From contig NZ_JAPNLE010000001.1 in NCBI RefSeq assembly GCF_026627925.1, forward strand, positions 248,001-312,000: a stretch of DNA of 64,000 bases. Reading direction: 5' to 3'. Shown piece by piece: positions 30,737 to 38,138 of the stretch. The notes beneath the pieces were generated by a model, which was not told the origin of the DNA, searched no databases, and saw only the letters and a list, made by a program, of their open reading frames with translations. This DNA comes from Cupriavidus sp. D39. GTDB lineage: Bacteria > Pseudomonadota > Gammaproteobacteria > Burkholderiales > Burkholderiaceae. The translations under genes were made by a program, and so were the position numbers. The stretch's first letter is position 1. Each line of letters opens with the position of its first letter.

Positions 30737-33022
30737 ATGTTCAACAAACTTGCACAGTGGCTGGTTGGGGTGGCCCAACGCAAGCTCGGTGGCCCGATGC
30801 TGAAGGCAGGCGATCAGGTCTTCATGGATCGCCTGTTCTGGGCCAAGTATCGCTTCCGCAGCATGCGAGCGACGTACTACGGCGATCTGGCGAAACGGAT
30901 TCTTCATATGCCGGGGGAGCCGGTCTCCAACCATTTCGCCAAGGATGCGGCGCGACGCGTCGGCGAGCCGGTAGGGGTGCTCGCGGCACACTGGCTTGCG
31001 CGGTCCGAAGGGATCGACGGCCAGATGCAGCGCTCGCGTCTGACCGAGATCTTCCGGGGCACCGTGCCTGACGAGGACATTCCCATTCTTGCCGTCGCGG
31101 AAGAGGGTGGCGACATTCGGGAGGGCCTGGAGACGCTCTCGCGCAACCTTAGTGCCTTGGGCGAGGCGCGCGCTGGCATTGCCATGACGCTAGCCGGCGT
31201 GGTCATGACGGTGTTGATCCTGCACGCCTATCTCGGTGCCCTGGCCCTCCTGATCGGCCCGGCCATCGACAAGTCGTTCAGCGCGATGCTGGATGTGAGC
31301 CAGTACGGTCCCATTGCATCCACCTTCCATCACGCCTCGACCTTCTTGCGGCATTGGGGGTGGTTGCTCGTGTTGGCCGAAGTTGCCGCCGGCGTCTGGA
31401 TTGTTCGGGCACTGACCCGCTATGTGGGGCGCTATCGCGGGTGGCTGGATCGACGGATGCTCGCGTTCGATTTCTTCCGCCGCTTTCAGAGCGCGCAGTT
31501 CCTGGCGGGGCTTTCCGCAGTGACCAAGAAGTTCGGTGGGGATGCACGCAACCTGTTGGACGGGCTGGTGCTGATGCGTGCCAATGCCTACCCGTACCTA
31601 GCGTATCACATCGAGCGCATCGAGCTCAACCTGGAGTATGCGCCCAACGAAGGCGGCAAGGTCTTCGACACCGGCCTATTCGACCGGGATACCAGCTACC
31701 GGATTCAGGACATCGCAGAGTACGAGAGCGACCTGTCGAAGATGCTGCATACCGTTTCGGAGGACTTGCTGAAGACCACTCCGCAGTTGATGCAGCAACG
31801 CGCGTCTCGTTTCAATCGGCGCGCAACGATCATCCTGATCGTGATCATCACCGCGCTGGCCTTTATGCCTGCCTTCATGGCGCAGGGGACTTTTAGTCAT
31901 GAGCCGCCGGGCACGCTGGACCTGTTCCGCCTCATCGGGGCACGGTATCCGGTCTATGTCGCGGATCGCATCCACCAGGTGGCGCTGCGTGCGGGCGTCT
32001 TCATCCCGTCGGAGGGACCGCTGTTCAGCCGGCTCGAACTGGACCGGCTGGTGGCCGGCGGACTGCCGGACGTGGTCTTTACCTGCGTCCCGACGGTCAA
32101 CAAGGCCATGCTGGCGTCGGTGGTCGGTGTTGCCGCGGCCGCTACGGCCCTGGGGGACCATTTATCTACGTTCCTGGTTGCCATCGGCGCCGTGAATCAA
32201 CAGCTGCGTGGCTTCGGCATCCGGACGGTCGGTGTGTCCCATGGCACGGTGAATGGCTGTCTCACCGAGCACGGCGTGCCGATGGCAGGCTTCGATCACG
32301 AGTTCACGCTCGGATCCCTGTTCGCGGCGGAATGCGATGCCTTCCTACTGGGCCACATCCACCGCTGCCAGCAATGGGAGCGGGAGGGGCGAGTCGTCGC
32401 GTATCCGGGATCGATCGGACGCTTTCATTACGGAGAGGAAGGTGAGAAGTCCTACCTCCAATGGTCGGTGGCACCAGGCAATGCGGTGGCCACGCCGGTC
32501 GTGACGCCAGCTCGGGAAACGGTCTGCATCGACTTCAATGGTCCGCCTGACATGGACCAGCTTGCCTTGGCGGCCGCAACTGCCGACGACAAGTTCATCC
32601 GCATCCGGTGGACGATCGATGAAGAGCACCGTCAACTGGTGGATCGTGACGCAATCTGCGCGCTGTTCGGCGCAGCCGCCGAGCTGAAGCTGGAAGGCCG
32701 GGTCTTGCCAGCGGTACGAAGCCGTGCCGAGGGCATCAGCCGGGCTGCGACGCTGGCCGAGAAGGTGGAACGCTGGGGCGAGCTCGCCGCGGTTGATACC
32801 TCCCGTCTGTTGGACTATCTGCCCGTGCTGGAGAGCCTGGACGCTCAGGCCATCGTGGATCTGGAGCTTGCCGAACTGGCGGACGCGGTTGTGCCGGTGG
32901 TGAGCGCTGCTCCTGCCCCGGCGGGGCCGGCATTCGCACCGCCAGCGCCAGCACCTACGCTTGCTACCGCGCCAGCGCTCGATTGGCTGTCCGACGATCT
33001 GTTTGCCGGCGAGCCGGCCTAA
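30737..33022 (+). CDS. Chimeric protein: PilR-like platform protein fused to an SbcD-like nuclease C-terminal part
   Basis: A single open frame of 761 residues. Residues 1 to ~380 are PilR/GspF-like, the inner-membrane platform of type IVb pili, with helices around GIAMTLAGVVMTVLILHAYL, WGWLLVLAEVAAGVWIV and ATIILIVIITALAFMPAFM. From about 31885 the protein changes to an SbcD/Mre11-like metallophosphoesterase: GTFSHEPPGTLDLFR, VGVSHGTVNG and the GHIH metal motif. The nuclease N-terminus (motifs DxH and GDxxD) is missing. Starts after GAGGGG. A deletion joining pilR to sbcD would explain it and would have removed the pilin, prepilin peptidase and related genes. An assembly join is the alternative. 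Confidence 0.75.
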   Translation: MFNKLAQWLVGVAQRKLGGPMLKAGDQVFMDRLFWAKYRFRSMRATYYGDLAKRILHMPGEPVSNHFAKDAARRVGEPVGVLAAHWLARSEGIDGQMQRSRLTEIFRGTVPDEDIPILAVAEEGGDIREGLETLSRNLSALGEARAGIAMTLAGVVMTVLILHAYLGALALLIGPAIDKSFSAMLDVSQYGPIASTFHHASTFLRHWGWLLVLAEVAAGVWIVRALTRYVGRYRGWLDRRMLAFDFFRRFQSAQFLAGLSAVTKKFGGDARNLLDGLVLMRANAYPYLAYHIERIELNLEYAPNEGGKVFDTGLFDRDTSYRIQDIAEYESDLSKMLHTVSEDLLKTTPQLMQQRASRFNRRATIILIVIITALAFMPAFMAQGTFSHEPPGTLDLFRLIGARYPVYVADRIHQVALRAGVFIPSEGPLFSRLELDRLVAGGLPDVVFTCVPTVNKAMLASVVGVAAAATALGDHLSTFLVAIGAVNQQLRGFGIRTVGVSHGTVNGCLTEHGVPMAGFDHEFTLGSLFAAECDAFLLGHIHRCQQWEREGRVVAYPGSIGRFHYGEEGEKSYLQWSVAPGNAVATPVVTPARETVCIDFNGPPDMDQLALAAATADDKFIRIRWTIDEEHRQLVDRDAICALFGAAAELKLEGRVLPAVRSRAEGISRAATLAEKVERWGELAAVDTSRLLDYLPVLESLDAQAIVDLELAELADAVVPVVSAAPAPAGPAFAPPAPAPTLATAPALDWLSDDLFAGEPA

Positions 33023-33129
33023 CCTTTGAGCATGCAAGCCATGTTCCGATAGCCCTACGGGGTTATCGAAACCCGGTTTTCCCCGCGTCTTTGACGCATC
33101 GACCCGCTGTATCCATCTTCTTCCCTTGA

Positions 33130-33154
33130 CCCTGACGGGTGCTTCCCGTCAGGG
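33130..33154 (+). promoter_or_regulatory. Leader hairpin before the SbcC-linked gene
   Basis: CCCTGACGGG and CCCGTCAGGG form a perfect 10-bp stem with a 5-nt loop and no U-run. It is followed by AGGGGCGCACTCCGTCC, nearly repeated before the small gene at 36081. It sits in the 160-bp untranslated gap between the chimeric gene and the gene at 33183. Confidence 0.5.
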
Positions 33155-33182
33155 GCGCACTCCGTCCCATTTGGAGTGCATC

Positions 33183-33710
33183 ATGATTCTCTATCCTGCC
33201 GGCCCGGAATGGACCCATACGTTTGACGCTGCCATCGCCGCGTCGGAAATGGCCGCGCGTGTCACAAACGGCCACGGCTTCACACGCAGCACGCTGTTCC
33301 AGCCTTTCGGCGCGGGACGGGGTGCCGTGATTGCGCAGCGGGACCACATCCTGCTTATGGCATTGCATACCGACGGTGGCCACGGCTGGTTCTCTGTGGC
33401 ACCGTCACTGGCGCTGCAGCAGCTGCTCTGGTCCCTGTCCAACGGGCTGACCAGCCAGTGGAGCGAGCGTGAGCTGAAGATCCTGACCGGCTGCCGCACT
33501 TGGCCGGAAGTAGCCAACCTGGTTGGCAAGCAGTACGCCGCCGCGGTAGGTTCGGTTGAGCGTGCGTTGCAGGGACTGCCGGAAGCGGAAACGCCACCGG
33601 TGTCCGCTCTGTTACCGGAAATGCCCGTGGATGAGTCCGGGTTGCTGGAATTGCCTGGCAACTACATGGCCTACATGCAGACCGATGAGGAGCTGTCATG
33701 CGCCCGCTGA
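33183..33710 (+). CDS. Conserved protein of an SbcCD-like operon, function unknown
   Basis: A 175-residue soluble protein without signal peptide or membrane segments. I do not recognise a domain. The N-terminal part contains FDAAIAASEMAARVTNGHGF and the middle GHGWFSVAPSLALQQLLWSL, both with regular helix-like periodicity. The start has GGAG seven bases upstream. Its stop overlaps the start of the SbcC-like gene by 13 bp, so it is translated with it, and may be a partner of that nuclease complex. Confidence 0.6.
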   Translation: MILYPAGPEWTHTFDAAIAASEMAARVTNGHGFTRSTLFQPFGAGRGAVIAQRDHILLMALHTDGGHGWFSVAPSLALQQLLWSLSNGLTSQWSERELKILTGCRTWPEVANLVGKQYAAAVGSVERALQGLPEAETPPVSALLPEMPVDESGLLELPGNYMAYMQTDEELSCAR

Positions 33711-36018
33711 AGCTGACCCTTTCGGGATTCCATGGAGTGCGCGACGGCATGCGCCGCGATAGCGTTACCCTGGACCTGAGCGACCTGCCAACCGGCTTGA
33801 TCGCGTTGGTGGGCCCGAACGGGGCCGGCAAGACGACGCTGATGGACAACCTCCATCCGTACCCGATCATGCCCAGCCATGCCTCTAAGATGTCTGCGGA
33901 CGCGTTTTCTTACTGGGACCATCTCTGCGCCCCGCGCGCTGAGAAGGAACTGGTCTGGGAGCACGGCGGCAAGACTTACCGGTCGGCATTCTCTTTCCGT
34001 AACTCTGGCAAGACGCGCAAGGCAGAGTACTACCTGTTCGAGCGCGACGCTGCTGGCAATGATGTGCCGCTCCGCTTGCCGGACGGGACTGTCTCCGATG
34101 GGAAGGCCGATACCTACAACCGTTGTCTGGAAGGGGTCATGGGTTCGCCCGAAGCGTTCTTCACGAGCGTGTTTTCTGCGCAGAACCGGCGTCCGCTGGC
34201 CAGCTACCAGACCGGCGAGATCAAGAAGCTGCTGGCCGAGCTGCTGGGCATCGAGCACCTTCGGGAGCTGTCGGCGAAGGCCGGCGAAGTGGCCAAGCTG
34301 CTTGGCCGCCATCTGGATGCCCTCCAAGGCGATGTGGTTGCCCTCATGGGCAAGCGCGATCGCGGTTCCGTGCTGGCCGGGGAGATTAGGCAGATCGGCG
34401 AACGCCTGGGTGCTGAGCGGGAAGCGCGGGAGCGCGAGACTGCCAACGGCGCCAGTTGCTGCAGGAACGGGCCACGCTGGCGGCCAAGCAGTCCGCCGGC
34501 GCCGCTGTCGAAGCCCGCTTGCGGGAGCTTGACGCAGCGCCAAAGCGAATTGACGTCGCGCGACCGCCAGCTGGTGGCCGATGACAAGGCTGCCGGCAGT
34601 CGCGCAGCCTCGCGCCGGCGCGAGCTGGATAGCCAGGTCATCGCCCGCACGGCGACGCTTGCCGATGGTGATGCGATCACTGCCGCGGTGGGTCGGCGCG
34701 ATGCCGTGCAGATGGAGATCGGCCGCAGTCAGGCCGAGCTCACAAAGCTGCAGAAGTCGGTCACGGAGCTGGAAGCCGTACGACTGGCGCATGCATCCCT
34801 TTCCACTGAGCTGGCAGGCCTGGAAGCCCGCGGCGCCACCGAGGCGCAGCTGGCGAAGGGTCTCAAGGGGCAAGCGGTTGTCATTGGGACCGTGCCGTGT
34901 GCGGACCATCCCATGCATGCTGCGTGCCCGTTGCTGGGCCAGGCCCGCGACGCGAAAGCGAAGCTGGACCGCCAGGTGGTGCTGGTGACAGACCTTCGGA
35001 GCAGCTACCGCGCCAAGCTGGAGGCCAAGAAGCCAATGGATCTTGCCTTGGCCACCCTGGCTAGCGCCCGTGCCGCCCACACCACGCTGCAGGCCGGCAT
35101 GGTGCAACAGGAGCGAGAGCTGCAGCGCCTGACGGCGCTGGCCGTCAAGCTGCCATTGCTGGAGGCCGCCCGGGAGGGCTTGGCCCAGGCAACACGTGAT
35201 ATTGCGACGCTGGCTGAAGAGGAAGCGGCGCGTCAGACCCGGCATGCCCGGGATCTGGCCGACGTGGAATCGCAGTCCGCTGCGGTGCAGCGGGAGTTGG
35301 CGACGCTGGCCACGGAAGACGTGACCGGCAAGCTGGCCCAGCTGGATCGCCAAGTGACTGCCAGCCGGGAGGCTGTTGCGGCCCTGGATGCCCGTGTCGA
35401 GGCGCTCATCCGCCAGCAAAGCACGCTGGCGGCGGAAGTGGAGCGGCTTGAGGCGGAGTTGGCAGGTCTGCCGGCGGCGCAGGGCAGGGCGCAAGCGCTG
35501 TCCGATCGCATTGCCGTATGGAAGCTGTTGGCGAAAGCCCTCGGCAATGATGGCGTCATCGCGCTATCCATCGATGACGCGGGTCCCGAGCTGACGCGGA
35601 CCGTGAATGACCTGTTGCTGGCTTGTTACGGACCGCGATTCACTATCGCGATCCAGACGCAGACTGCGCTGGCCAATGGCGAGAAGCGCGAGGGGTTCGA
35701 AATCGCTGTGCAGGATGGCGATAGCGGCGAATCGAAAAGCTTCACTGTCATGTCTGGCGGCCAAAAGATCTGGATCAACGAGTGCCTGACCCGCGGCATT
35801 GCGCTCTACCGAGCGCGGGACACGGGGCAGGTCTTCCAGACCCTTTTACCGACGAGGCAGACGGGCCGTTGGACCCGGGTCGCAAACGCGCCTTCATGCA
35901 GATGAAGCGCGAAGTGCTTCGCCAGGGCGGGTATCAGCGTGAGTTCTTCATCTCGCACACCCCCGACTCAGTCGACGAGGCCGATGCAGTGATCGACGTG
36001 GCGGCCCTCGCGGCCTAA
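33698..36018 (+). CDS. SbcC/Rad50-like ATPase (frameshifted)
   Basis: An SMC-type ATPase expected to pair with an SbcD-like nuclease in processing DNA ends and hairpins. Walker A VGPNGAGKTTLMDNL (about residue 39), then long alanine/glutamate-rich coiled-coil arms with a possible zinc-hook variant (VPCADHPMHAACPLL) midway, ABC signature region FTVMSGGQKIWINE, and after a frameshift near 35838 the D-loop region DEADGPLDPGRKRAF and FISHTPDSVDEADAVID. Two compensating shifts near 34445 and 34555 hide a natural coiled-coil segment. Joined length ~770 residues. Confidence 0.8.
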
Positions 36019-36034
36019 GCGCTTGTTTAACCCG

Positions 36035-36050
36035 ATGGGGCATGCCCCAT
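36035..36050. promoter_or_regulatory. Perfect 16-bp palindrome in a leader
   Basis: ATGGGGCATGCCCCAT is a perfect palindrome, followed by AGGGGCTGCTCCGTCC and then the small gene at 36081. It parallels the hairpin-plus-CTCCGTCC leader at 33130-33172. Confidence 0.5.
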
Positions 36051-36080
36051 AGGGGCTGCTCCGTCCTCCCCATTGATCCC

Positions 36081-36245
36081 ATGAAATTCCCGGTCCTTCT
36101 TCTTGTGCTTTTGATTGCCTTGCGAGCAGCAGCTGCAGTGTTTCCGCAGGCGCAGGCGAGACCGGCCAAGCCACCCAAGGCCTCGCCCGCACGCCTGGTT
36201 GTTGAGTACCACACGAAACAGCCAGCAGCACCCAGCCCGCTCTAG
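36081..36245 (+). CDS. Small secreted peptide, 54 residues
   Basis: The product begins with a clear signal peptide (MKFPVLLLVLLIALRAAAAV) and leaves a short mature peptide rich in proline, alanine and lysine. It is bracketed by the palindrome leader and an immediate rho-independent terminator, so it looks like a complete cistron at the end of the SbcC-like operon. No family recognised; the ribosome site is weak. Confidence 0.45.
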   Translation: MKFPVLLLVLLIALRAAAAVFPQAQARPAKPPKASPARLVVEYHTKQPAAPSPL

Positions 36246-36265
36246 GCCCTATTTTGTTCCACCGC

Positions 36266-36295
36266 ATGGCGCTCCTTCCGGGGCGCCATTTTTTT
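36266..36295 (+). terminator. Rho-independent terminator of the SbcC-like operon
   Basis: ATGGCGC (36266-36272) pairs with GCGCCAT (36283-36289); the stem is followed by seven T's (36289-36295). Twenty base pairs after the small gene's stop. Confidence 0.85.
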
Positions 36296-36314
36296 CGCCG
36301 AATTTCCGATATGA

Positions 36315-36516
36315 ATGACTGATCTGGACGCCGCCCTGCGGCCGCAGATGGCTGCGGCCGGCGTCCCCGATGGCGACGTTGCGGGACGGTTCATCGACGG
36401 CGAAGCCGGTGATCAATGGCCTGTCGCGTGCTCCACCAAGAGGATCGGGTGCCCAGTTGGCGTGGAAGCACGCTGCCGCCTACGCCTACCAAGAGGATCT
36501 GCTGTTCGCCGCCTGA
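36315..36516 (+). CDS. Small hypothetical protein (frameshifted)
   Basis: Joined frames give ~66 residues: MTDLDAALRPQMAAAGVPDG at the start and AWKHAAAYAYQEDLLFAA at the end, with a shift near 36448. The composition of both halves looks protein-like and the end coincides with a stop, but no family is recognised. It may be a plasmid gene remnant between two terminators. Confidence 0.35.
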
Positions 36517-36614
36517 GGCGCATCGAGCCTTAAGAAGTGGTGCTCTGCCACCAGGCTTTGGGCCGTCGGCGCCAATTTCCAACCCTGAGAGGCTAAATTC
36601 GCATCTCCGCGTCG

Positions 36615-36644
36615 AATACAAAAGGGAGCCGCGCGGGCTCCCTT
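36615..36644 (-). terminator. Rho-independent terminator of the HU gene
   Basis: On the minus strand AAGGGAGCC pairs with GGCTCCCTT around a 5-nt loop (36644-36622), followed by TTTTGTAT. It lies 23 bp beyond the HU-like stop. Confidence 0.8.
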
Positions 36645-36666
36645 CGTGCTACATGCCGGTTCCGGC

Positions 36667-37104
36667 TTACAGCGCGGCGGCGTCCTTCAGCTTCTTCAGC
36701 GGGCGCACCTTCACCTTAACGGTGGCCGGCTTGGCCGCGAACCACTGGTCCTCACCGGTGAACGGGTTCTTGCCGAAGCGCTTCTTGGTCGCCGCCACTT
36801 GCAGGGCAGTGACCTTGAGCAGGCCAGGGAGCGTGAACTCGCCCGCACCCTTCTTGTGCACCGCGCTCAGGACCGTGTTTTCCAGATGTGCCAGCACGGT
36901 CTTGACGGTCTTGGCGTCCAGCTCGGTCTGGGCGACCAGGTGGGCCAGCAAGCTCGCCTTGGTGAAGGTTTCCTTCAGCGGCTTCGCCACCGGTGCAGCC
37001 GCAGCGGCCTTCTTTGCCGGTGCTACTGCCTTCTTGGCCGGCGCTGCCTTCTTGGCGGCAGGCTTGGCCGGGGTCTTTACGACAGCTTTCGCTTTGGTTG
37101 CCAT
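36667..37104 (-). CDS. HU-family nucleoid protein with a lysine/alanine-rich tail
   Basis: A 145-residue DNA-binding protein. The last ~95 residues are an HU/IHF domain: FTKASLLAHLVAQTELDAKT at the N-terminal helices, FTLPGLLKVTALQVAATKKR and the beta-arm region FGKNPFTGEDQWF. The first ~45 residues are a histone-H1-like tail of repeated AKKAAPAKKA and PA blocks, a known variant in beta-proteobacteria. It is a single-gene unit with its own terminator. It likely compacts or silences DNA; a role in plasmid maintenance is possible. Confidence 0.88.
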   Translation of the reverse strand: MATKAKAVVKTPAKPAAKKAAPAKKAVAPAKKAAAAAPVAKPLKETFTKASLLAHLVAQTELDAKTVKTVLAHLENTVLSAVHKKGAGEFTLPGLLKVTALQVAATKKRFGKNPFTGEDQWFAAKPATVKVKVRPLKKLKDAAAL

Positions 37105-37202
37105 GGATTTCTTTGTCTGGTTACTCGTTGATATGTCGCCGTAGAGGCGTTCGCGAGAATAGCAAACTCTATGCGGTATGTGGGACTTGGGGATACCAAC
37201 AC

Positions 37203-38119
37203 TTACAACTGAGCATCAATGGTGGCCCTGATCCGGTCGCAGGTTCGCGTGCTGGCCAGCCCAAGCAGCTTGCCGACTTCATCGCGGTTGCGCCCGGCAA
37301 GTAGCAGCCGCCGGCAGTAGGTGTTGCGCAGCACCCGCGGGCTCATGTCCTGAGCTTCGAAGTCGATCGCGAGGAGCGCCGCTCGCACGATCTTGCCAAG
37401 GCTCATATCAGTGATCGCCTCGCCGCTGGCCTGGAGTGAGAACACGAGGTCGCCAACGACCGGAAGGGTCTTCCGGCGAACGCACCACTCGGTCAGGATC
37501 GGCACCGCGAACGCGGTGAGGGGATCGTGCGGGTATCACGCGCGCCGTGGGCTGGCACGCGCAGGTAGGGCGGGCCAGCATCGGGCTGCAGGTCCTCCCG
37601 GCGAGCCGTGCGGCCTTCCAATGCCGTGACGCCGGTACCGAGGAAGAGCGCCACGATGGCGCGGTTGCGCAAGGCCGCCGGATCATCCCCTGCGTGCGGC
37701 TGCACCCAAGCCTGCAGGCGGGCATCCGCATCCTCTGGCAGGTAGATGGGGTCCGGCTCGGCCTTCGGCCAATGACCGTCGCGGACCAATTGACCGGCTG
37801 GATTGCTCTTGCGCACGCCGATGGCAACCAAGTGGCGACACAACCGGTCCAGCAGTTTCAGATAGCGCATGCGCGTGGCGGTACTGTAGCCGCGCGCGTC
37901 GGGCGCCTGCCAGAAGGTATCGATATGGTCTGGGCCGAACGTGGCCACGGTGGTGTCGGCGTCGAGCAGATGACGCCGGAAATGCTCGAACATGGCCTGA
38001 TGCTGGATGATCGAGCGGGCCGCGAAAGGGCGCTGGTCCGCGCCGGCTGCCTCGCGGCGCTGCCAATCGGCGTAGGCGAGAGTGGGATTGGTGAACCAGA
38101 GGCTGTCGACGGGTGTCAT
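37203..38119 (-). CDS. Tyrosine-recombinase-like protein lacking catalytic residues (frameshifted)
   Basis: About 305 residues with the two-domain layout of phage-type integrases: an N-terminal SAM-like domain (FAARSIIQHQAMFEHFRRHL) and a C-terminal domain. The catalytic signatures are altered: the first-arginine motif reads LGTGVTALEG, the HxxRH motif reads SPRVLRNTYCRRLLLAG (only the arginine kept) and the tyrosine region reads GLASTRTCDRIRATID. A one-base loss in a C run near 37523 splits the frame; adding one C restores TIPLTAFAVPILTEW. It may be a DNA-binding derivative rather than an active enzyme. A group II intron lies 20 bp upstream. Confidence 0.65.
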
Positions 38120-38138
38120 GACCGCATTTATATACTGA

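Noticed and set aside
29014..30783. A long minus-strand open frame of ~589 codons opposite pilQ
   Set aside because: It mirrors a gene with clear ATPase motifs, has no recognisable domain, and its composition (many His, Arg and Gly) is typical of an antisense frame in GC-rich DNA.
33050..33085. A hairpin GGGTT-ATCGA-AACCC followed by TTTT as terminator of the chimeric gene
   Set aside because: The stem is only five base pairs and the T run is short; it could contribute but is too weak to call.
33671..35494. A minus-strand open frame of ~607 codons opposite the SbcC-like gene
   Set aside because: No domain; rich in Gln, Leu and His as expected for the complement of an alanine/glutamate-rich coiled coil.
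36035..36050. The 16-bp palindrome as a terminator
   Set aside because: No T run on either side and it lies upstream of a gene rather than after the operon; the real terminator is at 36266-36295.
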